A DNA stretch of 64,000 nucleotides from Streptomyces sp. MMBL 11-1 (GCF_028622875.1 NZ_CP117709.1:7629001-7693000), one strand, 5' to 3'; shown: positions 24,979 through 33,979, counted from the stretch's first letter. Notes: generated by a model from the letters alone, not told the origin. Translations and numbers: made by a program.

Positions 24979-25283
24979 GGGCAGGCCCTCTTGCTCTCAC
25001 CGGCGGTACGGGCGGACTCGGCCAGCGCGGCGAACTGCGCGGACAGCCCGGCCAGGACCTCGGGCCTGAGCTTGTAGTAGGTGAAGCGGCCGCACGGCTC
25101 GGTCTCCACCAGCCCGGCCTCGCGCAGGACCTTCAGGTGGTTGGACAGGTTGGTCTGCTTGGCTCCGGTCTCCTCGACCAGGTGCGTCGTGCAGAGCGTC
25201 TCGCGGGCGAGCAGGGTCACGATCCGGAGGCGGAGCGGATCGCCCAGCACCCGGATCACATCAGGATCGACTGAAGTCAGCAT
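24975..25283 (-). CDS. arsR: second ArsR-family repressor
   Basis: A 102-residue winged-helix repressor. LGDPLRLRIVTLLARETLCTTHLVEETGAKQ has a single Cys in the sensor helix; NLSNHLKVLREAGLVETEPCGRFTYY adds another cysteine in the wing, and the C-terminus ends in KRACP. Its cysteine pattern differs from the first ArsR, so the two sense through different sites. It leads the operon with acr3 and is divergent from arsC. Confidence 0.9.
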   Translation of the reverse strand: MLTSVDPDVIRVLGDPLRLRIVTLLARETLCTTHLVEETGAKQTNLSNHLKVLREAGLVETEPCGRFTYYKLRPEVLAGLSAQFAALAESARTAGESKRACP

Positions 25284-25284
25284 G

Positions 25285-25317
25285 CGCTGATACTCTCACA
25301 TCACCGCCCGCTGATAC
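25285..25317. promoter_or_regulatory. direct repeat between the second arsR and arsC
   Basis: CGCTGATAC occurs at 25285-25293 and 25309-25317, 24 bases apart, immediately upstream of the arsR start. It is a candidate binding site for this repressor. Confidence 0.4.
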
Positions 25318-25381
25318 CCGCGGGTGTCATCGGAGTCATCGGCGGCCGAGTTCCGCCGTGCGACGGGAGAGAACGATCACC

Positions 25382-25792
25382 ATGGCCGAGTCCCCCGGCA
25401 AGCCGTCCGTCCTGTTCGTCTGCGTCCACAACGCCGGCCGCTCCCAGATGGCCGCCGCCTGGCTGACCCACCTGGCCGGCGACCGCGTCGAGGTCCGTTC
25501 CGCGGGCTCGAACCCAGCAGGCGCCGTCAACCCCGCCGCCGTCGAGGCGATGGCCGAGGTGGGGATCGACATCTCCGCCGAGGCGCCGAAGGTGCTCACC
25601 GTCGACGCGGTCCGTGCGTCGGACGTGTGTATCACGATGGGCTGCGGTGATACCTGCCCCGTCTTCCCCGGCAAGCGCTACCTCGACTGGAAGCTGGAGG
25701 ACCCGGCCGGTCAGGGCGTGGCGGCCGTACGCCCGATCCGCGACGAGATCAAGACCCTCGTCGAGGACCTGATCGCCGAGATCGCGCCCTAG
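25382..25792 (+). CDS. arsC: arsenate reductase (low-molecular-weight phosphatase type)
   Basis: A 136-residue enzyme that reduces arsenate to arsenite for export by Acr3. VLFVCVHNAGRSQMAAAW contains the P-loop CVHNAGRS with the nucleophilic Cys. ITMGCGDTCPVFPGKRYLDW holds the two distal cysteines of the thioredoxin- or mycothiol-linked relay and the DW block. ATG 25382 follows GGGAGAG. Confidence 0.95.
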   Translation: MAESPGKPSVLFVCVHNAGRSQMAAAWLTHLAGDRVEVRSAGSNPAGAVNPAAVEAMAEVGIDISAEAPKVLTVDAVRASDVCITMGCGDTCPVFPGKRYLDWKLEDPAGQGVAAVRPIRDEIKTLVEDLIAEIAP

Positions 25793-26435
25793 TTCTCCTG
25801 GGCCGACGACCGATGACCGACGACCGGCGACCGGCGACCGGCGTTCGACGTCGAGCGTTCGACGTCGGGCGTCCTGTGGGTCGCGGGGTCGTCCAGGGGC
25901 GGCGGGACGCACCGGGCGATCGTCGTGCCGTGCGAGAACCTGACGGGCTGCCCGCGGCCCCGGCGGCCCTCCGTGCCTGACCGCTTGACCGCAGGGCCGC
26001 AGGCCCAGGCCGTGCGGACGGGCTGCGCGGCCCGGCCTGGGCCTGCGCCCCGGTCGGCCGGTCGCCGTGGTGACCGGCCGACGCTCCGTCCCGCTTGTGG
26101 CGCGCCGCCGTCGAAGCGCAACGCCGAACGGCTCGTCGGGGGCTGACGGCCCCTCCGGCCGCGCCCTCTCCCAACTTCGTTCCCGGGTTGCCCCTTTGGA
26201 GGCCAACGGCCGGGCCGACCCGCGCCCTCCCGTAGCCGGCCGACAGAACAATGCGTCGCCCTTTTCGTGTTATTTAGGGCGAATGGGGACATTGGCCCGT
26301 AGGTTGGGGAGAAACGCCACCCAGGTGGCGTCCCGTGTCCCCCGACCCGGAACCGGCCCGGTGCCGGGCTGCCGCCGTTCCACCGGCCGCCCGGCCTTCC
26401 GCGCCGCAGGTCATGAACGAGGAAAGGCAGGGCAG
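25793..26435. other. intergenic stretch with short tandem repeats
   Basis: Bases ~25803-25845 are built of repeated GACCG(A/G)CGACCGGC-like units, and the 14-base unit GTTCGACGTCGAGC is repeated directly with one change near 25850-25877. The rest is GC-rich without a convincing reading frame. An AT-rich patch near 26264-26285 (TCGTGTTATTTAGGG) may hold the promoter of the next gene. Confidence 0.5.
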
Positions 26436-27638
26436 GTGAACGTGCTGGGGATCATCGCCTCCGCTGTGGCCGCGCTGTTCATCACGGTCGCACTCGCCAA
26501 GGGCGCCCGTCGTGCGGCGCTCCGCCCCCACGCCCAGGACGAACCGGGCGGGCATGCGCCACGGGCCGAAGCGCTGCGCAGGACCGGCGGTACGGCGGTC
26601 GTGCTCGGCGTCGGGACGGCTGTGGGCGCGGCCCTGTGGCTCGGCGCGGCGGACGACTCCGCGGGCTCCGTCGCGGGTCTGCTCGCCGGGACGGGGATCG
26701 TCGCCGCCCTCGGGCTCGTCCACGACCTGAAGCCGTTCCGGGCCGTCCTCCGCCTCCCCGTTCAGACGGCCGCCGCGGTCCTCGTCGTCTTCCTCGCCGG
26801 ACTGTCACCGACTGCGGGCGTCCTGGCCGTGCTCTGGATCGTCCTCGTCACCAACGCGTTCGCCCTTCTCGACCAGGCCGACGGGCTGTTGACCGCCGTC
26901 GGCCTGGTCACCGCCGCCGGGCTCCTCGCCTGCGCCGCCGTCGGAGGGGGCCCCGCCCTCGTGCTGTTCCCGGCGGCCCTGGTGGCGGGTCTTGCGGGCT
27001 TCCTGCTCCACAACTGGTACCCGGCCCGCCTGCGGCTCGGCGCGTCCGGTGCGCAGTTCACCGGATTCGCGCTGGCCGCCTCCGGCGCGCTGGTCCAGGC
27101 GGCCGCCCCGTCGGGCCGTGCCGCCTGGGCCGCGCTGCCGGTCCTGGCGACGGTGGCCCTCGCCGACACCGCCCTGGTCCTGATCTCCCGCCGCCGCGCC
27201 GCGCGTTCCCCGCTGCGCGACACGGACGACCACATCGCGCACCGCCTGCGCCGGATCCGCGTCACCGTGCCGGGCACGGCGGTTCTCCTGGCTCTGTGGG
27301 CGGTCGTGCCGGTCACCACCGCGACACTGGTGTATGCGGAACTGCTGCACCCCGCGTTCCTCCTCCTGCCGCTGGCCGGGACGGCGGCCGCCGTGCACGC
27401 CCTGCTGAGGATCCCGGCGTACGCGCCGCCCCGCACGGCCGCGCCCCGTACCGCCGCCCGGCGCACCGCGGCGCCCGGCACCGCGATCCCCTCCGCCGCC
27501 TCCGCGCCGGGTGTCACGGGTCCCGCTCGCGGGAAGGGCACTCCTTCCGGCACCGCCAGGACCGCGGCGGGGCGTCCCACCGTGCCGCCCCCGCCCACCG
27601 GCCGGTCCGCCGCCGCGGTCGCTGCCGAGCGGAGCTGA
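26436..27638 (+). CDS. MraY/WecA-like family 4 glycosyltransferase, degenerate active site
   Basis: A 400-residue membrane protein with about ten hydrophobic spans. The layout matches polyprenyl-phosphate N-acetylhexosamine-1-phosphate transferases: GLVHDLKPFRAVLRLPVQ, NAFALLDQADGLLTAVGL and HIAHRLRR. However, the usual NLIDGLDG reads LLDQADG, the GDSGS motif reads GASGA, and the HHH box is DDHIAHR, so key Asp and His residues are changed. It may have lost transferase activity or use another substrate. The tail after residue ~330 is proline/alanine-rich. GTG 26436 follows AGGGCAG. Confidence 0.7.
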   Translation: MNVLGIIASAVAALFITVALAKGARRAALRPHAQDEPGGHAPRAEALRRTGGTAVVLGVGTAVGAALWLGAADDSAGSVAGLLAGTGIVAALGLVHDLKPFRAVLRLPVQTAAAVLVVFLAGLSPTAGVLAVLWIVLVTNAFALLDQADGLLTAVGLVTAAGLLACAAVGGGPALVLFPAALVAGLAGFLLHNWYPARLRLGASGAQFTGFALAASGALVQAAAPSGRAAWAALPVLATVALADTALVLISRRRAARSPLRDTDDHIAHRLRRIRVTVPGTAVLLALWAVVPVTTATLVYAELLHPAFLLLPLAGTAAAVHALLRIPAYAPPRTAAPRTAARRTAAPGTAIPSAASAPGVTGPARGKGTPSGTARTAAGRPTVPPPPTGRSAAAVAAERS

Positions 27639-27655
27639 CGCGGCCCGGCCCGTGG

Positions 27656-28543
27656 TCATCCCCGGAGCCGGCCGAGTGCGGCGCGGGCCGCGGTGCGCGC
27701 GTACGGGGAGAACATCAGATACGGCGCCCACGGCCAGGTGTGCCGCAGGCAGTACACCCACCACTGGTGGAGTGGCAGCTCCTGCACGGAGGTCGCACGG
27801 CGCAGTGCCTCCCGGACGCCGATCCCCGGCTCCCAGGACCCGGGAGCGTCCGGTCCGCCCGCGCACGCACCGGCGTGCCCCGGGGCGACGAACGCGGCCA
27901 CCCCGGCCCGCCGCGCGCGGCGGCCGTGGTCGTAGTCGCCCAGCCGGTGGGGGAAGATCTTGTCGGGGTCCCCGACGAGGTCGTACACGGCACGGGGCAC
28001 CAGGACCACGCGCCCGTCGTACGTGTCGCAGGGCTCGGGCCGGTGCGCGCCGGGCTCGACGAGCGCCAGGGACCGGCCCCGCCGACCGGAGTACACGGTG
28101 TCCCCGTACGCGTTCCGCACCGCGCCCACGACCACGCTTCCGGGCCCTGCCGCCCCGGCCGTGCGCAGGAGGTTCGCGAGGGCGTCCGGGAACAGTTCGA
28201 CCCCGTCGTCGAGCCAGAGCTGATGCGTCCACGCATGGGTCGGCCCGGCGGGGACACCGCTGAGCGGACCGCCGCCCCCGCCGCCGCTGCGGCTGTTGCG
28301 GCTCGCGACGCGCAGCGCCAGGTTGTGGGGGACGCCCGCGTCCACCGACATGACCTCCACCGCCGGATGCCGCAGCCGGACCGCCTCCGGCGTACCGTCG
28401 GTGCTGCCGGTGTCCACGAGGTGCACGCCGAGGGTCGTCGCGGCGGGGAGCCCGCGCTGCTCCTCCAGGGCGCGCAGTGCGGACAGCGTTCGCGCGCGGC
28501 GGTCATGACTCGTCATCAGCACGGCCAGGTGAACGGAGTGCAA
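27656..28543 (-). CDS. glycosyltransferase family 2 protein
   Basis: A 295-residue cytoplasmic GT2-like enzyme. VHLAVLMTSHDRRARTLSAL, HLVDTGSTDGTPE and WLDDGVELFPDALANLL show the nucleotide-sugar fold and the DXD-like motif. A glycine run (GGGGGG) sits in a loop near residue 87. The TTG start at 28543 follows GAGGAG. It converges with the MraY-like gene, only 17 bases away, so the two may act in the same surface-glycan pathway; the product is unknown. Confidence 0.78.
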   Translation of the reverse strand: MHSVHLAVLMTSHDRRARTLSALRALEEQRGLPAATTLGVHLVDTGSTDGTPEAVRLRHPAVEVMSVDAGVPHNLALRVASRNSRSGGGGGGPLSGVPAGPTHAWTHQLWLDDGVELFPDALANLLRTAGAAGPGSVVVGAVRNAYGDTVYSGRRGRSLALVEPGAHRPEPCDTYDGRVVLVPRAVYDLVGDPDKIFPHRLGDYDHGRRARRAGVAAFVAPGHAGACAGGPDAPGSWEPGIGVREALRRATSVQELPLHQWWVYCLRHTWPWAPYLMFSPYARTAARAALGRLRG

Positions 28544-28561
28544 GGGGGCTCCTCAGCTCCT

Positions 28562-28595
28562 GAATATCACCAGTCACGCATAGAAGCTGATATTC
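28562..28595. promoter_or_regulatory. inverted repeat between divergent genes
   Basis: GAATATCA at 28562-28569 and TGATATTC at 28588-28595 are perfect reverse complements, AT-rich against the background. They lie between the GT2 gene and the PI-PLC-like gene, so they may form an operator. Confidence 0.5.
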
Positions 28596-28611
28596 CGCAT
28601 AGGCTGGGCGG

Positions 28612-30825
28612 GTGAGCGCCGAACCGACCGCGAACCCGCTCGGGCCGCCGTGGGGATCCGCCTCCCCGTGCTGGTCCGGCCGTCTCGTGCCGGTGGCCGC
28701 CTTCCTGCTGGCTGTCCTGTGCGTGACGACGGTCGCCCTGACCGCGACCGTCCGGTCCACGGTCGCCTCGCCCGGCTTCTATCAGGCGGTGCTGGACGAG
28801 GAGTCGGCCTACGACCGCCTCTACAGCGAGGTGCTTGTCGACCCGGAGATCTCGCCGGTCACCCGCGACCTGCTCGCGCACCTGCCCGTGCCGGAGGCGT
28901 TGGTGACGTCGAACATCAAGGTCGTGCTGCCGCCCGCCACGGTCCGGGCCCTCACCGACCAGCAGATCGAGGCGGTGACCGGCTATCTGCGCGGCGACCG
29001 TGACGAGCTCCGGCTGACCGTCGGCCTGGACCCGGTGCTGCAGAATCTCATCGGCCTCGCACGCGTCTACCTCGGCGACCTGGTGGCGGGCATCCAGGGG
29101 AGCGACCAGCCGGACTTCGAACGCTTCACCGCCGACCTCGCCACGGCGCTCGACGCGCTGGAGGAGGGCCGCGCCCCGAACCTGCCCACGCTGCCGCTCA
29201 CCGATAGCCAGGCCGACCGGGCTGCCGATGTCCTCCTCGCGGCGGTCCCGGAGCGGGAGCGGACGGCGCTGCGCCCCGAGATCGAGGTGGCCCTGGGGGA
29301 GGGCGACGTGTCGACCGCGCTGGCGGCCACCGCCGCCGCCGCGCTCTCCGAGGAGTCGCGGACCGCCGCCGCCGACCTCCGTGCCATCCTTCAGGACGGT
29401 ACGTGGGACCTCACCAACACCCTGGCCACAGCCAGAATGGACCTCACGGCCCTGGAGAGGGCCCGTGGCGCCATCGAGCTTCTGACCCTGATCCAGGTCC
29501 TCGCCCTCACCCTCGCACCGGCCGCCCTCGCGACGCTCTGGCTCACCGGTCCCGCCGCCCCGGCCCGTCGGCTGATGCGACTGGGGCAGGCGCTCGCCTG
29601 CGCGGGAGCCCTGACCGCCGGGGCCGTGCTCCTGGCCCGCCTGATCACCGGGGGCCGCCTCGTCACCACACCGCCCTCCTGGGCGCCGAGCGTCAGCGCG
29701 CTCGTCGACGACCTCCAGCGCAACGCCGTGAACCAGGTGGTGGACACCGGGCTGAGCGCCGCCCTCGCGGCCCTCGCCGGCGGCGTGCTCCTCACGGGCG
29801 TGGGCTGGGGGCTGCTGGTGCGCCCGGGCCGGATGGAGACCCCGACCGCGGTGCGGACGACGGCGGCGGGCGTGGCCTGTGCCGCACTGGCCGGCGTACT
29901 GCTCGTGCCACCCGTGTTCGGCCCGTCCGCGCCCCGCCAGTGCCTGGGCGGCAGCCACCTGTGCGAACTGCGCTACGACGAAGCCGTCTACCTCACCTCG
30001 CACAACGCCATGTCCACCACCGCGGACCGGTTCATCGGCCCCCTCCAGGATCCCGACATCACCACCCAGCTCAACACGGGCGTCCGGGCCCTCCAGCTCG
30101 ACACGTACCGCTGGGAGCGCCCGCAGGACATCGCCGGGCGCCTGGACTCCCCCGAATTCACCCCCGAGCAACGGCGCCTGATCTCCGGCGCCATCGACCG
30201 GGCCAATCCACCGCGCGAGGGCCTCTGGCTCTGCCACGGGGTCTGCCGCGCCGGGGCCATCGAACTGGTGCCGGCCCTGGAGGACATCGGCGACTGGCTG
30301 CGCGCCCACCCCACCGAGATCGTGACGCTCATCGTCCAGGACGACATCAGCCCCGAGGACACCGAGGAGGCATTCCGCGCCGCCGGTCTGGAAGACCTCC
30401 TCCACACCCCCTCGGCGGACCCGGACGCCCCGTGGCCCACCCTGGAGGAAATGATCGACAGCGGCCGACGGCTGGTGGTGTTCGCCGAGAAGGCCGACGG
30501 CCCGGCGCCCTGGTACCGCAACTTCTACCGGTACGGGATGGAGACCCCGTTCGCCTTCCGGAGCCCCTCCGAGATGACGTGCGCCCCCCACCGGGGCGGC
30601 ACCGGAAAACAGCTCTTCCTGCTCAACCACTTCATCACGAACGAGGGCGGCAGTCGTCTGGACGCCGGGCGTGTCAACGCCCGCGACTGGGTCCTGAAGC
30701 GCACCCGGGCCTGCGAAGCGGAACGGGGAAGTCCGGTCACCTTCATCGCCGTCGACTACACGACGGTCGGCGACGCGCTCGGTGCGGTGGAGGAGCTGAA
30801 CTCCCAGCGCGCAGAACAGAACTGA
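28612..30825 (+). CDS. membrane-anchored PI-PLC X-domain-like protein
   Basis: A 737-residue protein in three parts. A membrane span near residues 25-48 is followed by an extracytoplasmic helical region (~50-290). Three or four spans lie at about 290-430. The C-terminal catalytic domain (~440-735) has YLTSHNAMSTTADRF, GVRALQLDTY and LWLCHGVCRAG, the two His-containing blocks and the Asp of bacterial phosphoinositide-specific phospholipase C. It probably acts outside the cell on a lipid or glycan phosphodiester. The start is GTG 28612. I know no characterised member with this layout. Confidence 0.75.
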   Translation: MSAEPTANPLGPPWGSASPCWSGRLVPVAAFLLAVLCVTTVALTATVRSTVASPGFYQAVLDEESAYDRLYSEVLVDPEISPVTRDLLAHLPVPEALVTSNIKVVLPPATVRALTDQQIEAVTGYLRGDRDELRLTVGLDPVLQNLIGLARVYLGDLVAGIQGSDQPDFERFTADLATALDALEEGRAPNLPTLPLTDSQADRAADVLLAAVPERERTALRPEIEVALGEGDVSTALAATAAAALSEESRTAAADLRAILQDGTWDLTNTLATARMDLTALERARGAIELLTLIQVLALTLAPAALATLWLTGPAAPARRLMRLGQALACAGALTAGAVLLARLITGGRLVTTPPSWAPSVSALVDDLQRNAVNQVVDTGLSAALAALAGGVLLTGVGWGLLVRPGRMETPTAVRTTAAGVACAALAGVLLVPPVFGPSAPRQCLGGSHLCELRYDEAVYLTSHNAMSTTADRFIGPLQDPDITTQLNTGVRALQLDTYRWERPQDIAGRLDSPEFTPEQRRLISGAIDRANPPREGLWLCHGVCRAGAIELVPALEDIGDWLRAHPTEIVTLIVQDDISPEDTEEAFRAAGLEDLLHTPSADPDAPWPTLEEMIDSGRRLVVFAEKADGPAPWYRNFYRYGMETPFAFRSPSEMTCAPHRGGTGKQLFLLNHFITNEGGSRLDAGRVNARDWVLKRTRACEAERGSPVTFIAVDYTTVGDALGAVEELNSQRAEQN

Positions 30826-30979
30826 CGAGCTGTCACAAGCAGGAACAGACCCGGTTGACGTGTCCGTCGCCCGAAACCCCGGGGGAACCGTGACGGGAGC
30901 GTGAGAGGCTACGTTTCCAGCGGCTCCCCACCGTGCGGACGGAGCCGGACCACTGCCGACAGATCGGGAAACAGCGCCC

Positions 30980-31960
30980 ATGACGCATCCGAGCGACCCC
31001 GCACCGCACGGTGCTCCCGCCGCAGTTCCCGCCCCCGGCGACGGGCGCCGACAGCAGGGCGCGGGCCGTCTGCTGGCCGTGAGCGACCTGCACGCCGCGG
31101 TCACCGACAACCGGCGCATCGTGGAGTCCCTCCACCCGGTGTCCGACGCGGACTGGCTGATCGTCGCCGGCGATGTGGCGGAGCAGCCCGAGGACATCCG
31201 GTGGACGCTCGGCCTCCTCGCGGACCGCTTCGCCCATGTCATCTGGACCCCCGGCAACCACGAGCTGTGGACCCTGGGCAAGGACCCGGTCCGGCTGCGC
31301 GGCCAGGCCCGCTACGACCACCTCGTCGAGCTGTGCCGGGACCTCGGCGTGACCACTCCGGAAGACCCGTTCCCGCTCTGGCCGGGCCCGGACGGGCCAG
31401 TGGCGATCGCGCCGCTCTTCCTCCTGTACGACTACACCTTCCGCGCCCCGGGAACACACACGAAGGAGGAGTCGCTGGCCGTCGCGCACGAGTCCGGCAT
31501 CGTCTGCAACGACGAATACCTCCTGCACCCGGACCCCTACCCGACCCGGGACGACTGGTGCCGCGCCCGGGTCGCCCTGACCGAACGCCGGCTCGCGGAG
31601 CACGACCCCGAGATACCCCTCGTCCTCGCCGGGCACTGGCCGCTCGTCCGGGAACCCACGTCGGTGATGTGGTACCCGGAGTTCGCCCAGTGGTGCGGCA
31701 CCGAACTCACCGCCGACTGGCACCGCCGCTTCAACGTCACCGCCGTCGTCTACGGCCACCTCCACATCCCCCGTACGACCTGGTACGACGGGGTCCGCTT
31801 CGAGGAGGTCTCCATCGGCTACCCCAGGGAGTGGCGCGAGCGGGGGCACCCCCGCGGGCTGCTGCGGCAGATCCTCCCTTACGAGGGCGAACCCGCCCCA
31901 CCGGCCCGGACCGACGCCGAACCGTCCGCACAGCGGCGCACCCCCGGAGGCTCCTCGTGA
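30980..31960 (+). CDS. metallophosphoesterase
   Basis: A 326-residue enzyme of the calcineurin-like fold. The metal ligands are in AVSDLHAAVTDN, IVAGDVAEQ, WTPGNHELW, VLAGHWPL and VVYGHLHIPR. The substrate is unknown. The TGA overlaps the GTG of the phosphopantetheinyl transferase (GTGA). This pairing suggests that the phosphoesterase has a role tied to carrier-protein or coenzyme A chemistry, but that is inference. Confidence 0.9.
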   Translation: MTHPSDPAPHGAPAAVPAPGDGRRQQGAGRLLAVSDLHAAVTDNRRIVESLHPVSDADWLIVAGDVAEQPEDIRWTLGLLADRFAHVIWTPGNHELWTLGKDPVRLRGQARYDHLVELCRDLGVTTPEDPFPLWPGPDGPVAIAPLFLLYDYTFRAPGTHTKEESLAVAHESGIVCNDEYLLHPDPYPTRDDWCRARVALTERRLAEHDPEIPLVLAGHWPLVREPTSVMWYPEFAQWCGTELTADWHRRFNVTAVVYGHLHIPRTTWYDGVRFEEVSIGYPREWRERGHPRGLLRQILPYEGEPAPPARTDAEPSAQRRTPGGSS

Positions 31961-32676
31961 TCGAGCGACTGCTGCCCGCCGAGGTCTCCTGTGCGGCCAC
32001 CCGCGCCGAGACCGTCCCCGACGGAACCCTCTTCCCGGAGGAGGCGGCCCTGGTCGCGAAAAGCGTGGCCAAACGCAGGAACGACTTCGCGACGGCCCGC
32101 GCCTGCGCCCGGCGCGCCATGGCCGGACTCGGCCTGCCCCCGGTGGCGGTCCTCCACGGCCACCGGGGCCGACCGCTGTGGCCCGAGGGGATCGTCGGCA
32201 GCCTCACCCACTGCGAGGGGTACCGGGCGGCCGCGCTGGCCCGCGCGGCGGACGTGCTGTCGCTGGGCATCGACGCGGAGCCGCATGCTCCGCTCCCCAC
32301 CGGCGTACGGGAGTTGGTGACACTGCCGGCGGAATGCGAGCGGATCGGTCCGCCCGCGCCGGAAGGCACGGGCGAAATCCACTGGGACCGTGTCCTGTTC
32401 AGCGCCAAGGAGAGCGTCTTCAAGACCTGGTACCCGATCACGGGGATCGAACTCGACTTCGGTCAGGCGGATCTGACGTTCCACCGGACAGACGGTACGG
32501 GCGGCGATCACGGACTTCGAGGCGGTACCGCCGCCGGGGGCACGTTCACCGCGCGACTGCTCCTCACGGACCCGGCCCTGCCGACGACGCTGCACGGCCA
32601 TTGGCGGATCGAGGACGGCATCGTCGCCACGGCCGTGCTGGTCCAGCCCGACTGGCGGGAAAAGGAAGAGGCGTGA
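31957..32676 (+). CDS. 4'-phosphopantetheinyl transferase, Sfp/EntD superfamily
   Basis: A 239-residue transferase that moves the phosphopantetheine arm from coenzyme A to a carrier-protein serine. GSLTHCEGYRAAALA, LGIDAEPHAPL (Mg-binding Asp-X-Glu) and LFSAKESVFKTWYP are the three conserved blocks. The start is GTG 31957, overlapping the metallophosphoesterase stop. It is the only such enzyme in the window and could load the carrier domains encoded at 50.8-57.2 kb. Confidence 0.93.
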   Translation: MIERLLPAEVSCAATRAETVPDGTLFPEEAALVAKSVAKRRNDFATARACARRAMAGLGLPPVAVLHGHRGRPLWPEGIVGSLTHCEGYRAAALARAADVLSLGIDAEPHAPLPTGVRELVTLPAECERIGPPAPEGTGEIHWDRVLFSAKESVFKTWYPITGIELDFGQADLTFHRTDGTGGDHGLRGGTAAGGTFTARLLLTDPALPTTLHGHWRIEDGIVATAVLVQPDWREKEEA

Positions 32677-32694
32677 CGACCGGTCAGCGGGTTG

Positions 32695-33357
32695 TCAGGG
32701 CGCGGGGGAGGGGGCGTCGTGATCGCGCAGCCCCTCCTCCGTACGGTGTGCCGTGTCGCGGACGATCCGTTCGAGGCCCTTGCGCACGTCCTGTTCCGTG
32801 CTCCCGTGCGGTGCGAACGCGGACACCGTGAGCACGAGGTCGCCGTTCCACAGGAGGAGGGTGCGTCCGGGGCGGCCCTGGTCGTCGGCCGGTATCACGT
32901 AGGCGGCGTCATGGAACTCCTCGGGCCCGCGCCCGTGGGCGCGGTCGAGGTCCTCCTTGACACGGTACGCGTGACGGGCGGCCTCGCTGTCCTCGTACAC
33001 CGAGGCCCTGGTGATGAGCTTCCAGAGCATGCCGTCGGGGGCCTTCAGCTCCGCGAGGCAGCCGGTCTGCCGGTAGAGCGCCCGCGCCCCGCTCTCGCCG
33101 ATGTCCTCCCGGGCGTCGGAGGAGGCGGAGTCGGTGGTGCCGCCGAGGGTGAAGCCCTCGACGGGCGCCGCGTCCATGAGGAGATCGCACGGTCTGCCGG
33201 TCCAGCTGTGGGTGCCCGGCGGGGGAGCGGCCCGATCCGCCGCCTTCCCGTTCCTTCCGTCATCGCCGCCGGAGCAGCCGGCCGCGACCGCCACCGCCAG
33301 CCCGATGAGCGCGGCCGACCGCGCCCGGCCTAATCCGGCACTCCTGGATCCGTGCAT
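32695..33357 (-). CDS. hypothetical lipoprotein
   Basis: A 220-residue exported protein. The N-terminus has arginines, a hydrophobic run (AALIGLAVAVAAGC) and a lipobox AAGC, so it should be lipid-anchored at Cys28. The mature part has cysteines in GRPCDLL and TGCLAELKAP and the block VYEDSEAARHAYRVKEDLDR, similar to Streptomyces lipoproteins of the DUF3558 kind. Function unknown. It is convergent with the PPTase gene. Confidence 0.7.
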   Translation of the reverse strand: MHGSRSAGLGRARSAALIGLAVAVAAGCSGGDDGRNGKAADRAAPPPGTHSWTGRPCDLLMDAAPVEGFTLGGTTDSASSDAREDIGESGARALYRQTGCLAELKAPDGMLWKLITRASVYEDSEAARHAYRVKEDLDRAHGRGPEEFHDAAYVIPADDQGRPGRTLLLWNGDLVLTVSAFAPHGSTEQDVRKGLERIVRDTAHRTEEGLRDHDAPSPAP

Positions 33358-33466
33358 CTCCCACCCCTTCGTCCTGGAGCTTCCATTGTCCGATGCCCGT
33401 ACCGGTGGGTAAAGGAGACCGGGTCCGCACCGAGGGGCGCGGGCCCGGCCGGTCGCGCGGGGCGAC

Positions 33467-33832
33467 TCAGGAGCGGGCGGCTTCGGGGCCGAAGTCGCCG
33501 GTGAGGGCGGCGGCCATCCGCAGGTGCGGCGCCGCGTCGGCGGGCCGCCCCTGGCGCTCCAGCGTTCGGCCCAGCATCAGCCGCGCGTAGCTCTCCACCG
33601 GGTCGAGCTCCAGAACGGCCCGGAGCTCCTCCTCCGCCTTTCCCAGCCGGGCGGAGTGGTAGTAGGAGCGGGCCAGCAGCAGCCGCGGCGCGACCAGCTC
33701 CGGCGCTTCCTCGACGAGTCCGCCCAGGATGCGCGCGGCCGTCAGGTACTCCTTGGACTCGAAGAACATCCGCGCCCGGTCCCACCGGTCGGCCGCGGTG
33801 CCGAACTCGTAGTAGGTCTCGGTCTCGCTCAC
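33467..33832 (-). CDS. small tetratricopeptide-repeat protein
   Basis: A 121-residue helical protein with about three TPR units (ARMFFESKEYLTAARILGGL, ARSYYHSARLGKAEEELRAV, ARLMLGRTLERQGRPADAAP). It should bind a protein partner. The start is GTG 33832. It is divergent from the pirin gene. Confidence 0.8.
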   Translation of the reverse strand: MSETETYYEFGTAADRWDRARMFFESKEYLTAARILGGLVEEAPELVAPRLLLARSYYHSARLGKAEEELRAVLELDPVESYARLMLGRTLERQGRPADAAPHLRMAAALTGDFGPEAARS

Positions 33833-33979
33833 GTGTCCTCCTTCGTGTGGTGCGGGCCGGCTCCGGACCGCCCCGCCGTACGTTCAGCCATGACAACACC
33901 GCACAATGGTTGAACATTCCACTAAAATTCTGGCGTGGGACCCGCTGCCCCACGCTCCCACGGGAATAGGTTGAGCGTC

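Noticed and set aside
28567..31281. A 904-codon minus-strand open frame over the PI-PLC-like gene
   Set aside because: No domain, composition typical of antisense frames, and it covers two well-supported plus-strand genes.
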